DNA of 64,000 nt. Source: Bin125 sp026705025. Its GTDB lineage: Bacteria; Chloroflexota; Dehalococcoidia; Bin125. The translations under genes and the position numbers were made by a program. Below the pieces are notes generated by a model. It saw only the letters and a program-made list of their open reading frames with translations. It was not told where the DNA came from and searched no databases. Below, piece by piece: positions 50,923 through 59,691 of this stretch. The stretch covers positions 1 to 64,000 of the forward strand of contig JAPPBN010000054.1 of assembly GCA_026705025.1 (NCBI GenBank), given 5' to 3'. Every line of letters starts with the position of its first letter. The stretch's first letter is position 1.

Positions 50923-51834
50923 TTAGCGGAACTCGGGGGCAATCTCCTCGATGAAGCGGTCCATTTGCTCGGTTCTCTGGAAGGCGTTGGCGCCGAGGGT
51001 GAAGTCGGGGAGGATGAGTTCGTCGACTCCGGCGTCGATGTAGGCCTGGACGGTTTGCTTGATTTCGTCGTTGGCGCCTCCGAGGACGGGGCGGCCGCTG
51101 GCTCGGATGGGGCCGAGAACGTCCTCGTTGTCGGTCATCATCAGCAGCATGCAGGCGGAGCGCTCGATCTCGGCGGGGTCGCGGCCGACGTCGGCGCAGT
51201 GGGCGTCGAGGACGGACTGCTTGTGGATTAATGTCTCGGGTGTGCCCCAGACGTTCCACTCGTTGGCGTACTGAGCGGTGATGCGCAGGGTGCGTTTCTC
51301 GCCGCCCCCGCCGATCATCAGAGGCAGCGGGGTCTGGATCGGCTTGGGCTCCATCGGCGCGTCGATCAGCTGGTAGTGCTCGCCGGTGAAGTTGGTTTTC
51401 TCGTAGCGGAACATCTCGGTGATCAGCTGGCAGGCCTCCTCGAAGCGGTCCATGCGCTCCTTGAGCGTGCCGAAGTGGATGCCGTAGGCGTGGTGCTCGT
51501 TCTCCTGCCAGGCGGCGCCGAGGCCGAGGATGAAGCGTCCGCCGGAGATGATGTCGATCTGGGCGGCCATCTTGGCGGTCACAGTCGGGTGGCGGTAGGT
51601 GTTGCCGGAGACCATGTGTCCGAGCTTGATCCGCGGGATGCGCGAGGCGAAGGCGGCCAGGGTGGTCCAGGACTCGTGCATGATCTCGTCGGAGGCGTCC
51701 TCGCCGACGGGTTTGTTGGGCATGAAGTGGTCGGCGAACCAGACGCGGTCCCAGCCGGTGCGCTCGGCGTGTCGGGCGACGGTGAGCACTTCGGCCCAGG
51801 GGTTGGAGGCGCCGGGCCAGAATCCGAATCGCAT
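50923..51834 (-). CDS. LLM-class F420-dependent oxidoreductase-like protein
   Basis: A 303-residue luciferase-fold protein. It starts MRFGFWPGASNPWAEVLTVARHAERTGWDRVWFADHF and has KLGHMVSGNTYRHPTVTAKMAAQIDIISGGRFILGLGAAW and PLMIGGGGEKRTLRI, all typical of the F420-dependent subgroup. Cofactor F420 is likely but FMN cannot be ruled out. AAGGAAG precedes the ATG at a good distance. It is divergent from phoB (117 bp between starts) and is not an obvious part of the phosphate regulon. Substrate unknown. Confidence 0.9.
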   Translation of the reverse strand: MRFGFWPGASNPWAEVLTVARHAERTGWDRVWFADHFMPNKPVGEDASDEIMHESWTTLAAFASRIPRIKLGHMVSGNTYRHPTVTAKMAAQIDIISGGRFILGLGAAWQENEHHAYGIHFGTLKERMDRFEEACQLITEMFRYEKTNFTGEHYQLIDAPMEPKPIQTPLPLMIGGGGEKRTLRITAQYANEWNVWGTPETLIHKQSVLDAHCADVGRDPAEIERSACMLLMMTDNEDVLGPIRASGRPVLGGANDEIKQTVQAYIDAGVDELILPDFTLGANAFQRTEQMDRFIEEIAPEFR

Positions 51835-51951
51835 GATGGTCTTCCTTCAGGATTGGGGTCGTGGAGGCAGGCTAGCGAAGGTCGTGTGTAGCGGATCGCA
51901 TTCGATTGATCTGCTGCGTCGATAGACTGAGTTCGAGTTGAGGAGGCGTCT

Positions 51952-52632
51952 GTGCCGCGCACGTTGTTGGTGGTGGAGGACGAGCGGCCGCTGGCGGAGA
52001 CGCTGCGCTTCAATCTGGAGATGGAAGGCTACCGCGTGCGCACGGCCGAGGACGGCGTCGAGGGACTCTCGATGGCGCGGGCGCTGCAGCCGGATCTTGT
52101 GTTGCTGGATCTGATGCTGCCGCGCATGGACGGACTGGATGTCCTGCGGGGTATTCGTGAGCAGTCGCAGGCTCCGGTGTTGCTGCTGACTGCGCGGACG
52201 ACGGAGGCGGACCGGGTTCGGGGTCTCGACCTTGGGGCTGACGACTACATCACCAAGCCGTTCTCGCTGGCCGAGCTCAAGGCTCGGGTGCGGGTGCATC
52301 TGCGTCGCAAGCAGGAGGTGACGGTGGAGGATCGGGTGCTCGAGTTCGGCGAGTTCACACTTGATCTGAATCGTCGCCTGCTGAGCCGGGACGGGGAGCC
52401 GATCGCGTTGCGTCCCAAGGAGTACGAACTGTTGGCGTACCTGGCTCAGCGCGATGGTCGGGCGTTTACTCGCGATCAGTTGTTGAACGACGTCTGGGAC
52501 ATCTCCTTTGCCGGCGGGACGCGGACGGTCGATGTCCACGTGCGCTGGTTGCGCATGAAGATCGAGCAGTCGGACGGTCCGCCGCGCCATCTGATCACGG
52601 TGCGGGGAGCGGGGTATCGATTCGAGCGCTGA
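51952..52632 (+). CDS. phoB: Phosphate-type response regulator, OmpR/PhoB family
   Basis: A 226-residue OmpR-family regulator starting at GTG 51952 behind GAGGAGG. The receiver domain has the acidic pocket VVEDER, phospho-acceptor Asp53 (LLDLMLPRMDG), the Thr in LLLTAR and the Lys in YITKPF. The C-terminal winged helix has LRPKEYELLAYLAQ and GTRTVDVHVRWLRMKIE. It is linked to phoR (2-bp gap) and to the whole pst-phoU cluster, which supports a PhoB/PhoP role in phosphate starvation. It should bind the direct-repeat PHO-box-like sites upstream of pstS and pstC. Confidence 0.9.
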   Translation: MPRTLLVVEDERPLAETLRFNLEMEGYRVRTAEDGVEGLSMARALQPDLVLLDLMLPRMDGLDVLRGIREQSQAPVLLLTARTTEADRVRGLDLGADDYITKPFSLAELKARVRVHLRRKQEVTVEDRVLEFGEFTLDLNRRLLSRDGEPIALRPKEYELLAYLAQRDGRAFTRDQLLNDVWDISFAGGTRTVDVHVRWLRMKIEQSDGPPRHLITVRGAGYRFER

Positions 52633-52634
52633 GC

Positions 52635-53903
52635 GTGCGTACGGTCGGAATCGGTGTTGTTGCACTTCTCCTTGGTGTTGGGTTGTTTGCGGCCGATGTC
52701 TCGGTGGTCGGCGGCGTCGTGGCGCTCGTGGTGGGCGCGGCGCTCTGCGGCTTCGGCGGCTACCTGGGGCGTCGCGGGCTGGTTGAGCTGCGCGAACAGA
52801 CCGTCGAAAAGGGATTGGCCGCCGAGGGCTTGCAGGAGGCGCTGTCGGAGCGCACGGCGGAGCGCGACCAGCTCCAGCGCGCGCTGGCCTCGACCGGCGA
52901 CATGGTCATCGCGCTCGACCGCGACGCGCGGATTCGCTATCTCAACCCGGCGGCGGAACTGACGCTGCGCTCGGGAGAACGCGAGCCGATCGGCGCGCCG
53001 CTGCTGGAAGCGGTCGAGGATCCCGACCTCTACGAGGCCGTCCGCCTCGCGATCGAAGACGGCACGCCGGCGGTGCTGGTCGTCCTGCGCGCAGAACGAC
53101 GCTTCCGCACGGTGGTCGCGCCGGTCGCCGACGTCGCCGAGAGCGGGCCCTGGTCGGTCGTGCTCGCCATGCACGACCTGTCCGATCTGTACGAGGCGGA
53201 GATCGCCCGGCGCGACTTTTTCATCAACGCCTCGCATGAGCTACGCACGCCGCTCGCCTCGATCTCGGCCGCCGCCGAGACGCTCGAAGCGGTCAGCCGG
53301 CCGAAGGATTCGGAGCGCTTCCGCGCGATCATCCAGTCCGAGGCCGGACGCATGAGCCAGCTCGTCGAAGAGATGCTCGCCCTGGCCCGGCTGGAATCGG
53401 GTCTGACCGAGCCGGCGATGGAGGTGGTTGGGATGGAGTCGCTGCTGGCGGACGTCGTCGACAGCATCCGTCCGCAGGCGGAGCGCGAAGGGCTGTCTCT
53501 GAGCTACTCGGGGCTCGATGGTGGTACGGAGACGTTGATCATGGCTGATCCGGAGTTGGTCGAGCGGGCCGTGCTCAACCTGCTGCACAACGCGGTCAAG
53601 TTCACCGACGAGGGCGGCGTGATCGAGGTGCTGTGTGAGTTCGGCGACGCGGCGGATCCGGCGCCAATGGTCTGGATCCGGGTGCGGGATACGGGCATCG
53701 GGATCGAGCCGGCCGAGCAAAGCCGCATCTTCCAGCGCTTCTACCGCGTCGACCGCGCCCGGCAGTCGGGCGGCGGCACCGGTCTCGGCCTGGCCGTGGT
53801 GCGGCACATTGCCGAAGTGCATGGCGGGGCGGTCTCGCTTGAGAGCGCGCCCGGCCGTGGTTCGACCTTCGGCTTCAGTGTGCCGCTCGCTCAACATGCC
53901 TAG
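52635..53903 (+). CDS. phoR: Phosphate sensor histidine kinase
   Basis: A 422-residue kinase starting at GTG 52635. Two membrane helices (about 4-20 and 24-42) have almost no external loop, so it does not sense an outside ligand itself; this is typical of PhoR. A short coiled segment and PAS domain (about 80-180, VIALDRDARIRYLNPAAELTLRSG) follow. HisKA carries phospho-His201 (NASHELRTPL), and the HATPase domain has NLLHNAVKFTDEGG, RDTGIGIEP and GGTGLGLAVV. Phosphate status is probably relayed by the Pst transporter and PhoU encoded downstream. Confidence 0.9.
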   Translation: MRTVGIGVVALLLGVGLFAADVSVVGGVVALVVGAALCGFGGYLGRRGLVELREQTVEKGLAAEGLQEALSERTAERDQLQRALASTGDMVIALDRDARIRYLNPAAELTLRSGEREPIGAPLLEAVEDPDLYEAVRLAIEDGTPAVLVVLRAERRFRTVVAPVADVAESGPWSVVLAMHDLSDLYEAEIARRDFFINASHELRTPLASISAAAETLEAVSRPKDSERFRAIIQSEAGRMSQLVEEMLALARLESGLTEPAMEVVGMESLLADVVDSIRPQAEREGLSLSYSGLDGGTETLIMADPELVERAVLNLLHNAVKFTDEGGVIEVLCEFGDAADPAPMVWIRVRDTGIGIEPAEQSRIFQRFYRVDRARQSGGGTGLGLAVVRHIAEVHGGAVSLESAPGRGSTFGFSVPLAQHA

Positions 53904-53984
53904 CGCGTGTCTGTATCGACGTCCCCGGCTGCCGGTCAGTCCCTGTGAACTCGCCCGACAGTGACAGCCGGGCCATAACGGGTC

Positions 53985-54018
53985 GTTAACCAGCCGTTAG
54001 CCGCATCGTTAACGCACT
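53985..54018 (+). promoter_or_regulatory. Candidate PHO box upstream of pstS
   Basis: Direct repeats GTTAACCAGCC (53985), GTTAGCCGCATC (53996) and GTTAACGCACT (54008), spaced 11 and 12 bp, lie 38-71 bp before the pstS start. They resemble the 11-bp GTTMACC-type PhoP/PhoB direct-repeat units known in other bacteria. Control by the adjacent PhoB is inferred. Confidence 0.5.
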
Positions 54019-54055
54019 CACGGCTGATTCTTCAAAGCTGAATGAGTGGAAGGGG

Positions 54056-55159
54056 ATGCAGGATCCAGTGAAGTTCCTCTCCGACAGAATCAGCGTCTGG
54101 GGCCTGCCGCTCGTGATCGCGGTCCTGCTGGGCGTCGCGGTCTGGGTCTCGCTTCGGGGTGACGAACAACCCGCCGTTGACGAGCAACAGACCGTGAATC
54201 AGGCCGAGCAGGTGTCCCCGGCGCCACGGCAACTCAACGCGCTGACGGGGGAGATCCAGGTTGACGGTTCCTCGACCGTCTTTCCGATCACCGAGGCGAT
54301 GGCCGAAGAGTTCGGCATCCTGACCGGCCGTGGCGTGCGGGTCACGGTTGGCGTCTCGGGCACCGGCGGCGGCTTCAAGCGATTCTGCGCCGGCGAAACC
54401 GACGTCTCGAACGCCTCCCGGCCGATCAAGGACTCAGAGGTCGATCTCTGCGACGCGGCCGGTATCGGTTTCATCGAAGTGCCGGTCGCCTTCGACGGTT
54501 TGACCATTGTGATCAACCCGGACAACGACTGGGTCGACTTCCTCACCGTGGAGGAGATTAGTCACATCTTCCGACCCGACGACTTCGCCGTGACCTGGGC
54601 CGATGTCCGCGACGGCTTCCCTGATATCGAGATTGCGCTCTACGCGCCGGGCGCCGACAGCGGCACGTTCGACTACTTCACCGAAGCGATCAACGGCGAC
54701 AGCGGAGTCCACCGTTCGGACAACACGACCTTCTCCGAGGATGACAACGTACTCGTCCAGGGCGTATCGAACGATCGCGGCGGAATCGGCTACTTCGGCT
54801 TCAGCTACTACTCCAACAATTCAGCCGTGCTCAAGGCGGTCCCGGTCATCAACGACGCGGGCCAGTCGATTATCCCGTCCAACGAGACGATCAACGACGG
54901 CTCCTACAACCCGCTCTCGCGGCCGCTGTTCATCTACGTGTCGGTTGCCTCCCTCGAGCGAGAGGAGGTCGCGGCATTCGTCGAGTACTACTTGACCGAC
55001 GGCGTCTGGCTCGTCGACACGCCCGAGGTCGGCTACGTCCAGTTCCCTGAGGCGATCTACGCAGCGGTGCTGGCACGCGTACGGAACGTCATTACCGGCT
55101 CGGCCATGGCTGCCGCCGACGAAGGCGCGACGCTCGCCGAGATCTACGGGGACGGGTAG
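54056..55159 (+). CDS. pstS: Phosphate ABC transporter substrate-binding protein
   Basis: A 367-residue phosphate-binding protein. It has an N-terminal hydrophobic segment (about 13-32) that acts as uncleaved anchor or signal; there is no lipobox Cys, unlike many PstS. The mature part begins with GEIQVDGSSTVFPITEAMAEEFG, the phosphate-loop motif, and has VGVSGTGGGFKRF and NASRPIKDSEVDLC; Cys111 and Cys132 may pair. APGADSGTFDYFTEAI supplies further ligands. GGAAGGGG abuts the ATG closely, so the GTG at 54068 is an alternative start. It feeds phosphate to PstCA. Confidence 0.92.
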   Translation: MQDPVKFLSDRISVWGLPLVIAVLLGVAVWVSLRGDEQPAVDEQQTVNQAEQVSPAPRQLNALTGEIQVDGSSTVFPITEAMAEEFGILTGRGVRVTVGVSGTGGGFKRFCAGETDVSNASRPIKDSEVDLCDAAGIGFIEVPVAFDGLTIVINPDNDWVDFLTVEEISHIFRPDDFAVTWADVRDGFPDIEIALYAPGADSGTFDYFTEAINGDSGVHRSDNTTFSEDDNVLVQGVSNDRGGIGYFGFSYYSNNSAVLKAVPVINDAGQSIIPSNETINDGSYNPLSRPLFIYVSVASLEREEVAAFVEYYLTDGVWLVDTPEVGYVQFPEAIYAAVLARVRNVITGSAMAAADEGATLAEIYGDG

Positions 55160-55196
55160 CCCTGATGGCATGCGGAGAGGCTTCGAAACAACCCTC

Positions 55197-55290
55197 GTCA
55201 TACCCGCGCTTGTCGCGGGTATCTCGCCGCCTTCAGGATTGACGTACTTGCCGGGCACGGCGAGATTGCCGCGGCAAGCGCGGCAATGAC
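55197..55290. repeat. 94-bp inverted-repeat element in the pstS-pstC gap
   Basis: The left arm GTCATACCCGCGCTTGTCGC... and the right arm (reverse complement GTCATTGCCGCGCTTGCCGC...) are inverted repeats of about 33 bp, and each arm is also a hairpin. A half-copy is at 45355-45377. It makes up much of the 352-bp gap 55160-55511; the rest holds a PHO-box-like site and the pstC leader. Confidence 0.6.
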
Positions 55291-55393
55291 GGCATGTTGA
55301 CGGACAGTTCGACAATGCATAGGCGCCCCCATCGATCCGCCGACCGCTCGGGGTGCAGCCGTCGCAAGCACATCAGTTGTCAGTTCGATCAAC

Positions 55394-55417
55394 GGCTTAC
55401 CCACTGTTAACCGCCGC
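55394..55417 (+). promoter_or_regulatory. Candidate second PHO box upstream of pstC
   Basis: GCTTACCCACTGTTAACCGCC contains two TTA(A)CC units about 10-11 bp apart, similar to those before pstS, about 95-118 bp before the pstC start. It suggests pstCAB-phoU can be transcribed apart from pstS. Weaker than the pstS site. Confidence 0.35.
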
Positions 55418-55511
55418 CGCGGGCATCGCTCGTACGTTGCCTGCAACGCGCTGAGGCTCCCCTGCGAGGGATCTCCAAGTCCGACAGATCCCACCTGCGA
55501 AGAATTCCGAC

Positions 55512-56495
55512 ATGGCAGCACACACGCCGGACGGACCGCCACAGGACACGGTGCGTTCGTTGCTGGCCGAGTTGTGGCGCGACCGGCTGCAACCGTCGCG
55601 TCCGGGCAGCGGTCGCGAGACGTTCACCGGACGCATGATCCACGGGGCGCTCTTCCTCACGGCGACCCTGTCCGCCTTCGTCACGCTCGGCATCGTCCTG
55701 GTGCTGATCTTCGAGACCGTGGAGTTCTTCCGCGAAGTCCCCTTCATCGATTTCTTCGGATCGACCGAGTGGTCGGCGCTGTTCGCCGAGAAGCAGTTCG
55801 GCGTCTGGGCGCTGGTCTGGGGCACCGGCATGATCGCCCTGATTGGCCTCGCCGTGGCGATTCCCCTGGGCCTGATGGCCGCGATCTTCCTCAGCGAATA
55901 CTCACCGCCGCGTCTGCGAGCGATCGTCAAGCCGATCCTCGAGATCCTCGCGGGCGTCCCGACGGTCGTCTTCGGCTACTTCGCGCTGGTCTCGGTCTCG
56001 CCCGTGATTCGCGACATCTTCGGCGAGGACGTGGGCATTTACAACGCGCTCTCGGCCGGCATCGTCGTCGGATTGATGATCGTACCGATCATCGCCTCGC
56101 TGTCCGAGGACGCCATGCGGGCAGTGCCGCGCTCACTGCGAGAAGGCGCCTACGCGCTCGGGTCGACCCGCATGGAGGTCTCGCTCCGCGTCGTCCTGCC
56201 GGCCGCCTTCTCCGGGGTCGTCGCCTCGATCATCCTCGCCGCCTCGCGAGCCGTGGGTGAGACGATGGCCGTGACCATCGCCGGCGGCGGCAACCCGCAG
56301 TTCGGCGTCAATCCGCTCGAAGCGGTGCAGACGATGACCGCGATGATCGTCCAGCTCTCCCTGGGCGACACGCCCACCACCTCGATCGAGTTCAAGGTCC
56401 TCTTCGCCGTCGCGATGACCCTGTTCGTCCTCACCCTGGCGATGAACATCGTCGCCCAGTGGGTCTCGCAACGCTTCCGCGAGGAGTACGAATGA
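55512..56495 (+). CDS. pstC: Phosphate ABC transporter permease PstC
   Basis: A 327-residue permease with six hydrophobic segments, the first at about 44-72. It contains FFGSTEWSALF, LSEYSPPRLRAIVKPILEILAGVPTVVFGYFAL, and the EAA-loop-like MRAVPRSLREGAYALGSTRMEVSLRVVLPAAFSGV that contacts PstB. The gene order and the 4-bp overlap with pstA (ATGA at 56492-56495) confirm the operon. It forms the membrane channel with PstA. Confidence 0.93.
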   Translation: MAAHTPDGPPQDTVRSLLAELWRDRLQPSRPGSGRETFTGRMIHGALFLTATLSAFVTLGIVLVLIFETVEFFREVPFIDFFGSTEWSALFAEKQFGVWALVWGTGMIALIGLAVAIPLGLMAAIFLSEYSPPRLRAIVKPILEILAGVPTVVFGYFALVSVSPVIRDIFGEDVGIYNALSAGIVVGLMIVPIIASLSEDAMRAVPRSLREGAYALGSTRMEVSLRVVLPAAFSGVVASIILAASRAVGETMAVTIAGGGNPQFGVNPLEAVQTMTAMIVQLSLGDTPTTSIEFKVLFAVAMTLFVLTLAMNIVAQWVSQRFREEYE

Positions 56496-57871
56496 CCCGA
56501 GTAAGCGTGGCCGCTCCGTCCGCTCAGCTCACCGCCTTCTCACCGCGAGTGCGCATCCGGCGCGGCGTTTCTGTCGCGTTCATGGTTGCCGCCCTTCTGG
56601 CGATCGCCGTCTCAATGATCATGCTCGGCGCGCTGATCGTCGAGATCGCCGTCGACGGCGCCGCCCGCCTGTTCACCGACGGCGCCGCCGTCGGCCGCGA
56701 GGCGCGCGGGGGTGCCATCATCGCCGATCTGCCCACACCTGACGGCATGCGCTGGATGACCTGGGCGCTGCCCGTCGCCATCCTCCTGCCGTTCATCGGG
56801 CCCAGGCTGGTCAACGCGCTGGCGCCTGGACTCCCGCGGATCGCCGAACGAGTGATCGGCGTCATCGTCGTCGCGCCTGCCGCGATCTTCGTTCACATCC
56901 TCTACGTCCGCTTCGAGTCCGCCTACTACGTCGAGTACGCCAGGGCGGTCGGGATCGACGGCGCGAGCGGCAACATCTTCCAGGTCCTCGGAGAGGCCTC
57001 CGGTTTCCAGATCGTGCGTCTGCTCGTCGTCGGCATTCTGGTGCCTCTCGCAGTCTTCGCGGCCGGCTGGTTCTGGGCCCAACGCATGCGCAGACCGAGC
57101 CTGATCATTCCCACGATCATGATCGCCGGCTGGGTCGTCTACCTGTTCATGGACCCCTGGTTCCTTTCCTCCTTCCCGTCACGCCAGCCGCCTGAGGCCG
57201 GTATTTTCTCGGCCGTCACCGGCACCCTCTACATGATGGTGATCACCGCCGCCGTCGCCTTCCCGCTCGGCGTTGGCGCAGCGATTTATCTGGAGGAGTA
57301 CGCCCGACGCAACTGGTTCTCCCGCATGATCCAGGTCAACATCTCCAACCTGGCCGGCGTTCCCTCGATCATCTACGGACTGCTCGGCCTGCAGGTCTTC
57401 GTCCGCGTTCTCGAGTTCGAGCGCTCCGTCCTCGCCGGCGCCTGCACGATGGCCCTGCTGGTCATGCCGATCATCATCGTCTCCGCCCAGGAGGCCCTGC
57501 GCACGGTCCCACCATCGATGCGCGAGGCCGCTTACGCCGTCGGCGCGACCCGCTGGCAGGTGATCCGCTTCCACGTCCTGCCTTACGCCTTCGGCGGCAT
57601 GCTGACCGGCAACATCCTCGCCATGTCCCGCGCGATCGGCGAGACCGCCCCACTGATCGCAATCGGCGCGCTCACCTTCATCGCCTTCCTCGCCGATTCC
57701 CCCACCGACGATTTCACGGTCCTGCCGATCCAGATCTTCAACTGGGTCGCCCGGCCGCAGGCCGGATTCCACGAGATCGCCGCGTCCGCGATCATCGTTC
57801 TGATGGTCATCCTGCTGCTGATGAACGCCGCCGCGATCATCATGCGGCAGCGAACACGCACCGACTGGTAG
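56492..57871 (+). CDS. pstA: Phosphate ABC transporter permease PstA, extended
   Basis: A 459-residue permease, much longer than the usual 280-300. The permease core is at about 235-455: VGAAIYLEEYARRNWFSRMI, NISNLAGVPSIIYGLLGL, and the EAA-type loop EALRTVPPSMREAAYAVGATRWQVIRFHVLPYA. Between the first helix (about 35-58) and this core is an insert of about 160 residues with several extra hydrophobic stretches (WALPVAILLPFIGP, VIGVIVVAPAAIFVHIL, LLVVGILVPLAVFAAGW). The start at 56492 overlaps the pstC stop; a longer frame from 56459 lies inside pstC. The role of the insert is unknown. Confidence 0.92.
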   Translation: MTRVSVAAPSAQLTAFSPRVRIRRGVSVAFMVAALLAIAVSMIMLGALIVEIAVDGAARLFTDGAAVGREARGGAIIADLPTPDGMRWMTWALPVAILLPFIGPRLVNALAPGLPRIAERVIGVIVVAPAAIFVHILYVRFESAYYVEYARAVGIDGASGNIFQVLGEASGFQIVRLLVVGILVPLAVFAAGWFWAQRMRRPSLIIPTIMIAGWVVYLFMDPWFLSSFPSRQPPEAGIFSAVTGTLYMMVITAAVAFPLGVGAAIYLEEYARRNWFSRMIQVNISNLAGVPSIIYGLLGLQVFVRVLEFERSVLAGACTMALLVMPIIIVSAQEALRTVPPSMREAAYAVGATRWQVIRFHVLPYAFGGMLTGNILAMSRAIGETAPLIAIGALTFIAFLADSPTDDFTVLPIQIFNWVARPQAGFHEIAASAIIVLMVILLLMNAAAIIMRQRTRTDW

Positions 57872-57901
57872 ATACACTGAACCCGAGAGAGGGAGCCGCA
57901 A

Positions 57902-58852
57902 ATGGCACGCAACTTCTTCACGCTGATGCGTTCAAGTGCGCCTTCGGCGAGCGCGCCCGGCGCCGCGACTGCCGAGCGTCCCGCGCCGCCCGTCCCCCCG
58001 AACAACATGACCGATGGGGCCGACGCCGGCGGCGGCGTTCATTTCGATCTCACGCTTGAAGCGGTCCGCCACGAGATCAACGAAGAGGTCGACATCGCGC
58101 TGCAACTGCGCGACGTCTCCGCCTTCTACGGTTCCTTCCAGGCCATCGATCGCATGACGATGCCCATTCCCCAGAACCGCGTCACGGCGCTGATCGGCCC
58201 CTCCGGTTGCGGCAAGTCGACCCTGCTGCGCTGCTTCAACCGGATGAACGACCTGATCCCGGGCGCGCGCATGGAAGGCGAGATCACGTTCGAAGGCCGC
58301 AACCTGCTCGACCCCAACATCGACGCGGTCGAAGTCCGCCGCCGCATCGGCATGGTCTTCCAGAAGCCCAACCCGTTCCCCAAGTCGATCTACGAGAACG
58401 TCGCGTTCGGCGCGCGGATCAACGGCTACTCCGGCGACATGGATCGGCTGGTCGAGGACGCCCTGCGCCGCGCCGCGCTCTGGGACGAGGTCAAGGACGA
58501 GCTGGACAAGTCCGGTCTGGCCCTCTCAGGCGGTCAGCAACAGCGACTCTGCATCGCCCGCGCGATCGCCGTCCAGCCCGAGATCATCCTGATGGACGAA
58601 CCGGCCTCCGCGCTCGACCCGGTCGCCACCCTCAAAATTGAAGACCTCATGCGCGAACTCGCCGAGGAGTACACCATCGTCGTGGTCACCCACAACATGC
58701 AGCAGGCCGGCCGCGTCTCCGACTACACCGCGTTCCTGCTCGCCGGCGAGGAGCGGGTCGGCCGGCTGGTCGAGTTCGGCCCCACGCAAGACATATTCAC
58801 GAACCCGCTCGATCAGCGGACGGAAGACTACATTACCGGCAGGTATGGCTAA
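57902..58852 (+). CDS. pstB: Phosphate ABC transporter ATP-binding protein
   Basis: A 316-residue ATPase. It has Walker A GPSGCGKST (99-107), LLRCFNRMNDLIPGARMEGEI, which is diagnostic of PstB, Q-loop VFQKPNPFPKSIYENVAFG, signature LSGGQQQRLCIARAI, Walker B ILMDEPASALDP and H-loop VVTHNMQQAGRV. PstB is usually about 250 residues; the extra 65 at the N-terminus are Ala/Pro-rich and probably disordered. A downstream ATG at 58007 would remove half of this tail. GAGAGGGAG lies upstream of the start used. Confidence 0.94.
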   Translation: MARNFFTLMRSSAPSASAPGAATAERPAPPVPPNNMTDGADAGGGVHFDLTLEAVRHEINEEVDIALQLRDVSAFYGSFQAIDRMTMPIPQNRVTALIGPSGCGKSTLLRCFNRMNDLIPGARMEGEITFEGRNLLDPNIDAVEVRRRIGMVFQKPNPFPKSIYENVAFGARINGYSGDMDRLVEDALRRAALWDEVKDELDKSGLALSGGQQQRLCIARAIAVQPEIILMDEPASALDPVATLKIEDLMRELAEEYTIVVVTHNMQQAGRVSDYTAFLLAGEERVGRLVEFGPTQDIFTNPLDQRTEDYITGRYG

Positions 58853-58915
58853 CCGGCGATACATCGTGCATAGTGCAGAATGCACGGTGTTTGCCAATCG
58901 GACAGCGAGGCGTAG

Positions 58916-59605
58916 ATGTCGACCGTACGGCTGACGTACTCCGCTGATCGTGCCGACGTCCTTGACCGGCTGCGGCTACAACATGCGCGCGCCGATCGCT
59001 CCATTGTCGACTCCATGCAGGCGCTGTTGCGCCGCGATCTTGTCCTGGCCCGTCGCGTCAGCGAGGCCGACGAGGACGCCAAGCAGGTTCGCTACGGAAT
59101 CGAGGAGGCGGTCACCAGCATCATCGCCCTGCAGGCGCCGGTGGCGGGCGACCTGCGCGAGTTGATGTCGATCGTCGCGATCACGCTCAACCTCGAGCGC
59201 ATCGCCGGACACGCCGAGGGCATCGCGCGGATCGCCATCTTCCTCGAAGACAATCCGGTCGCCGCGACCGAACCCGACCTCTGGCGTATGGCCGACGTCG
59301 TCCGCGAAATGCTCCAGTCCGCGACCCGCTCGTTCCTCGAACGCGACCAGCACCTGGCCCGCTTCACGATCGACCGGGACGACGAAGTCGACGAGCTCTA
59401 CAGCGACATTCACGAGCGGCTGATTGATCGCCTCGCCCGCGCCGAGGGCAACCCCGAGGAGTCCGACGCCATTACTCACGTGATCTGGTGTTCGCACAAC
59501 CTCGAGCGCATCGGCGACCGGGCCCTGAACATCTGCGAACGAACTATCTTCCTGGTCACCGGCCGTTTCGAGCGCCACCACGCCCTCGACAACGGCAGCG
59601 ACTAG
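58916..59605 (+). CDS. phoU: Phosphate transport regulator PhoU
   Basis: A 229-residue PhoU with two three-helix-bundle repeats. Each repeat has the metal-binding E/D-x3-D type pattern: LARRVSEADEDAKQVRYGIEEAV in the first, FTIDRDDEVDELYSDIHERLID in the second. LMSIVAITLNLERIAGHAEGIARIA and IWCSHNLERIGDRALNICERTIF are the family's helix signatures. PhoU links the Pst transporter to PhoR and represses the regulon when phosphate is ample. It ends the cluster; a palindromic repeat follows. Confidence 0.93.
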   Translation: MSTVRLTYSADRADVLDRLRLQHARADRSIVDSMQALLRRDLVLARRVSEADEDAKQVRYGIEEAVTSIIALQAPVAGDLRELMSIVAITLNLERIAGHAEGIARIAIFLEDNPVAATEPDLWRMADVVREMLQSATRSFLERDQHLARFTIDRDDEVDELYSDIHERLIDRLARAEGNPEESDAITHVIWCSHNLERIGDRALNICERTIFLVTGRFERHHALDNGSD

Positions 59606-59611
59606 CCATTT

Positions 59612-59655
59612 GACCCCCTCTCCCCGAGGGAGAGGGTTGGGGTGAGGGCCCCCGC
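59612..59655 (+). repeat. Palindromic repeat, CCCTCTCCCCGAGGGAGAGGG class
   Basis: A hairpin right after phoU with TTGGGGTGAGGGCCCCC following, same family as 18237-18271. It may terminate the pho operon. Confidence 0.6.
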
Positions 59656-59691
59656 ACCCCACGCCCAATCTTCTGCCTTTAGCCTCCCCTC

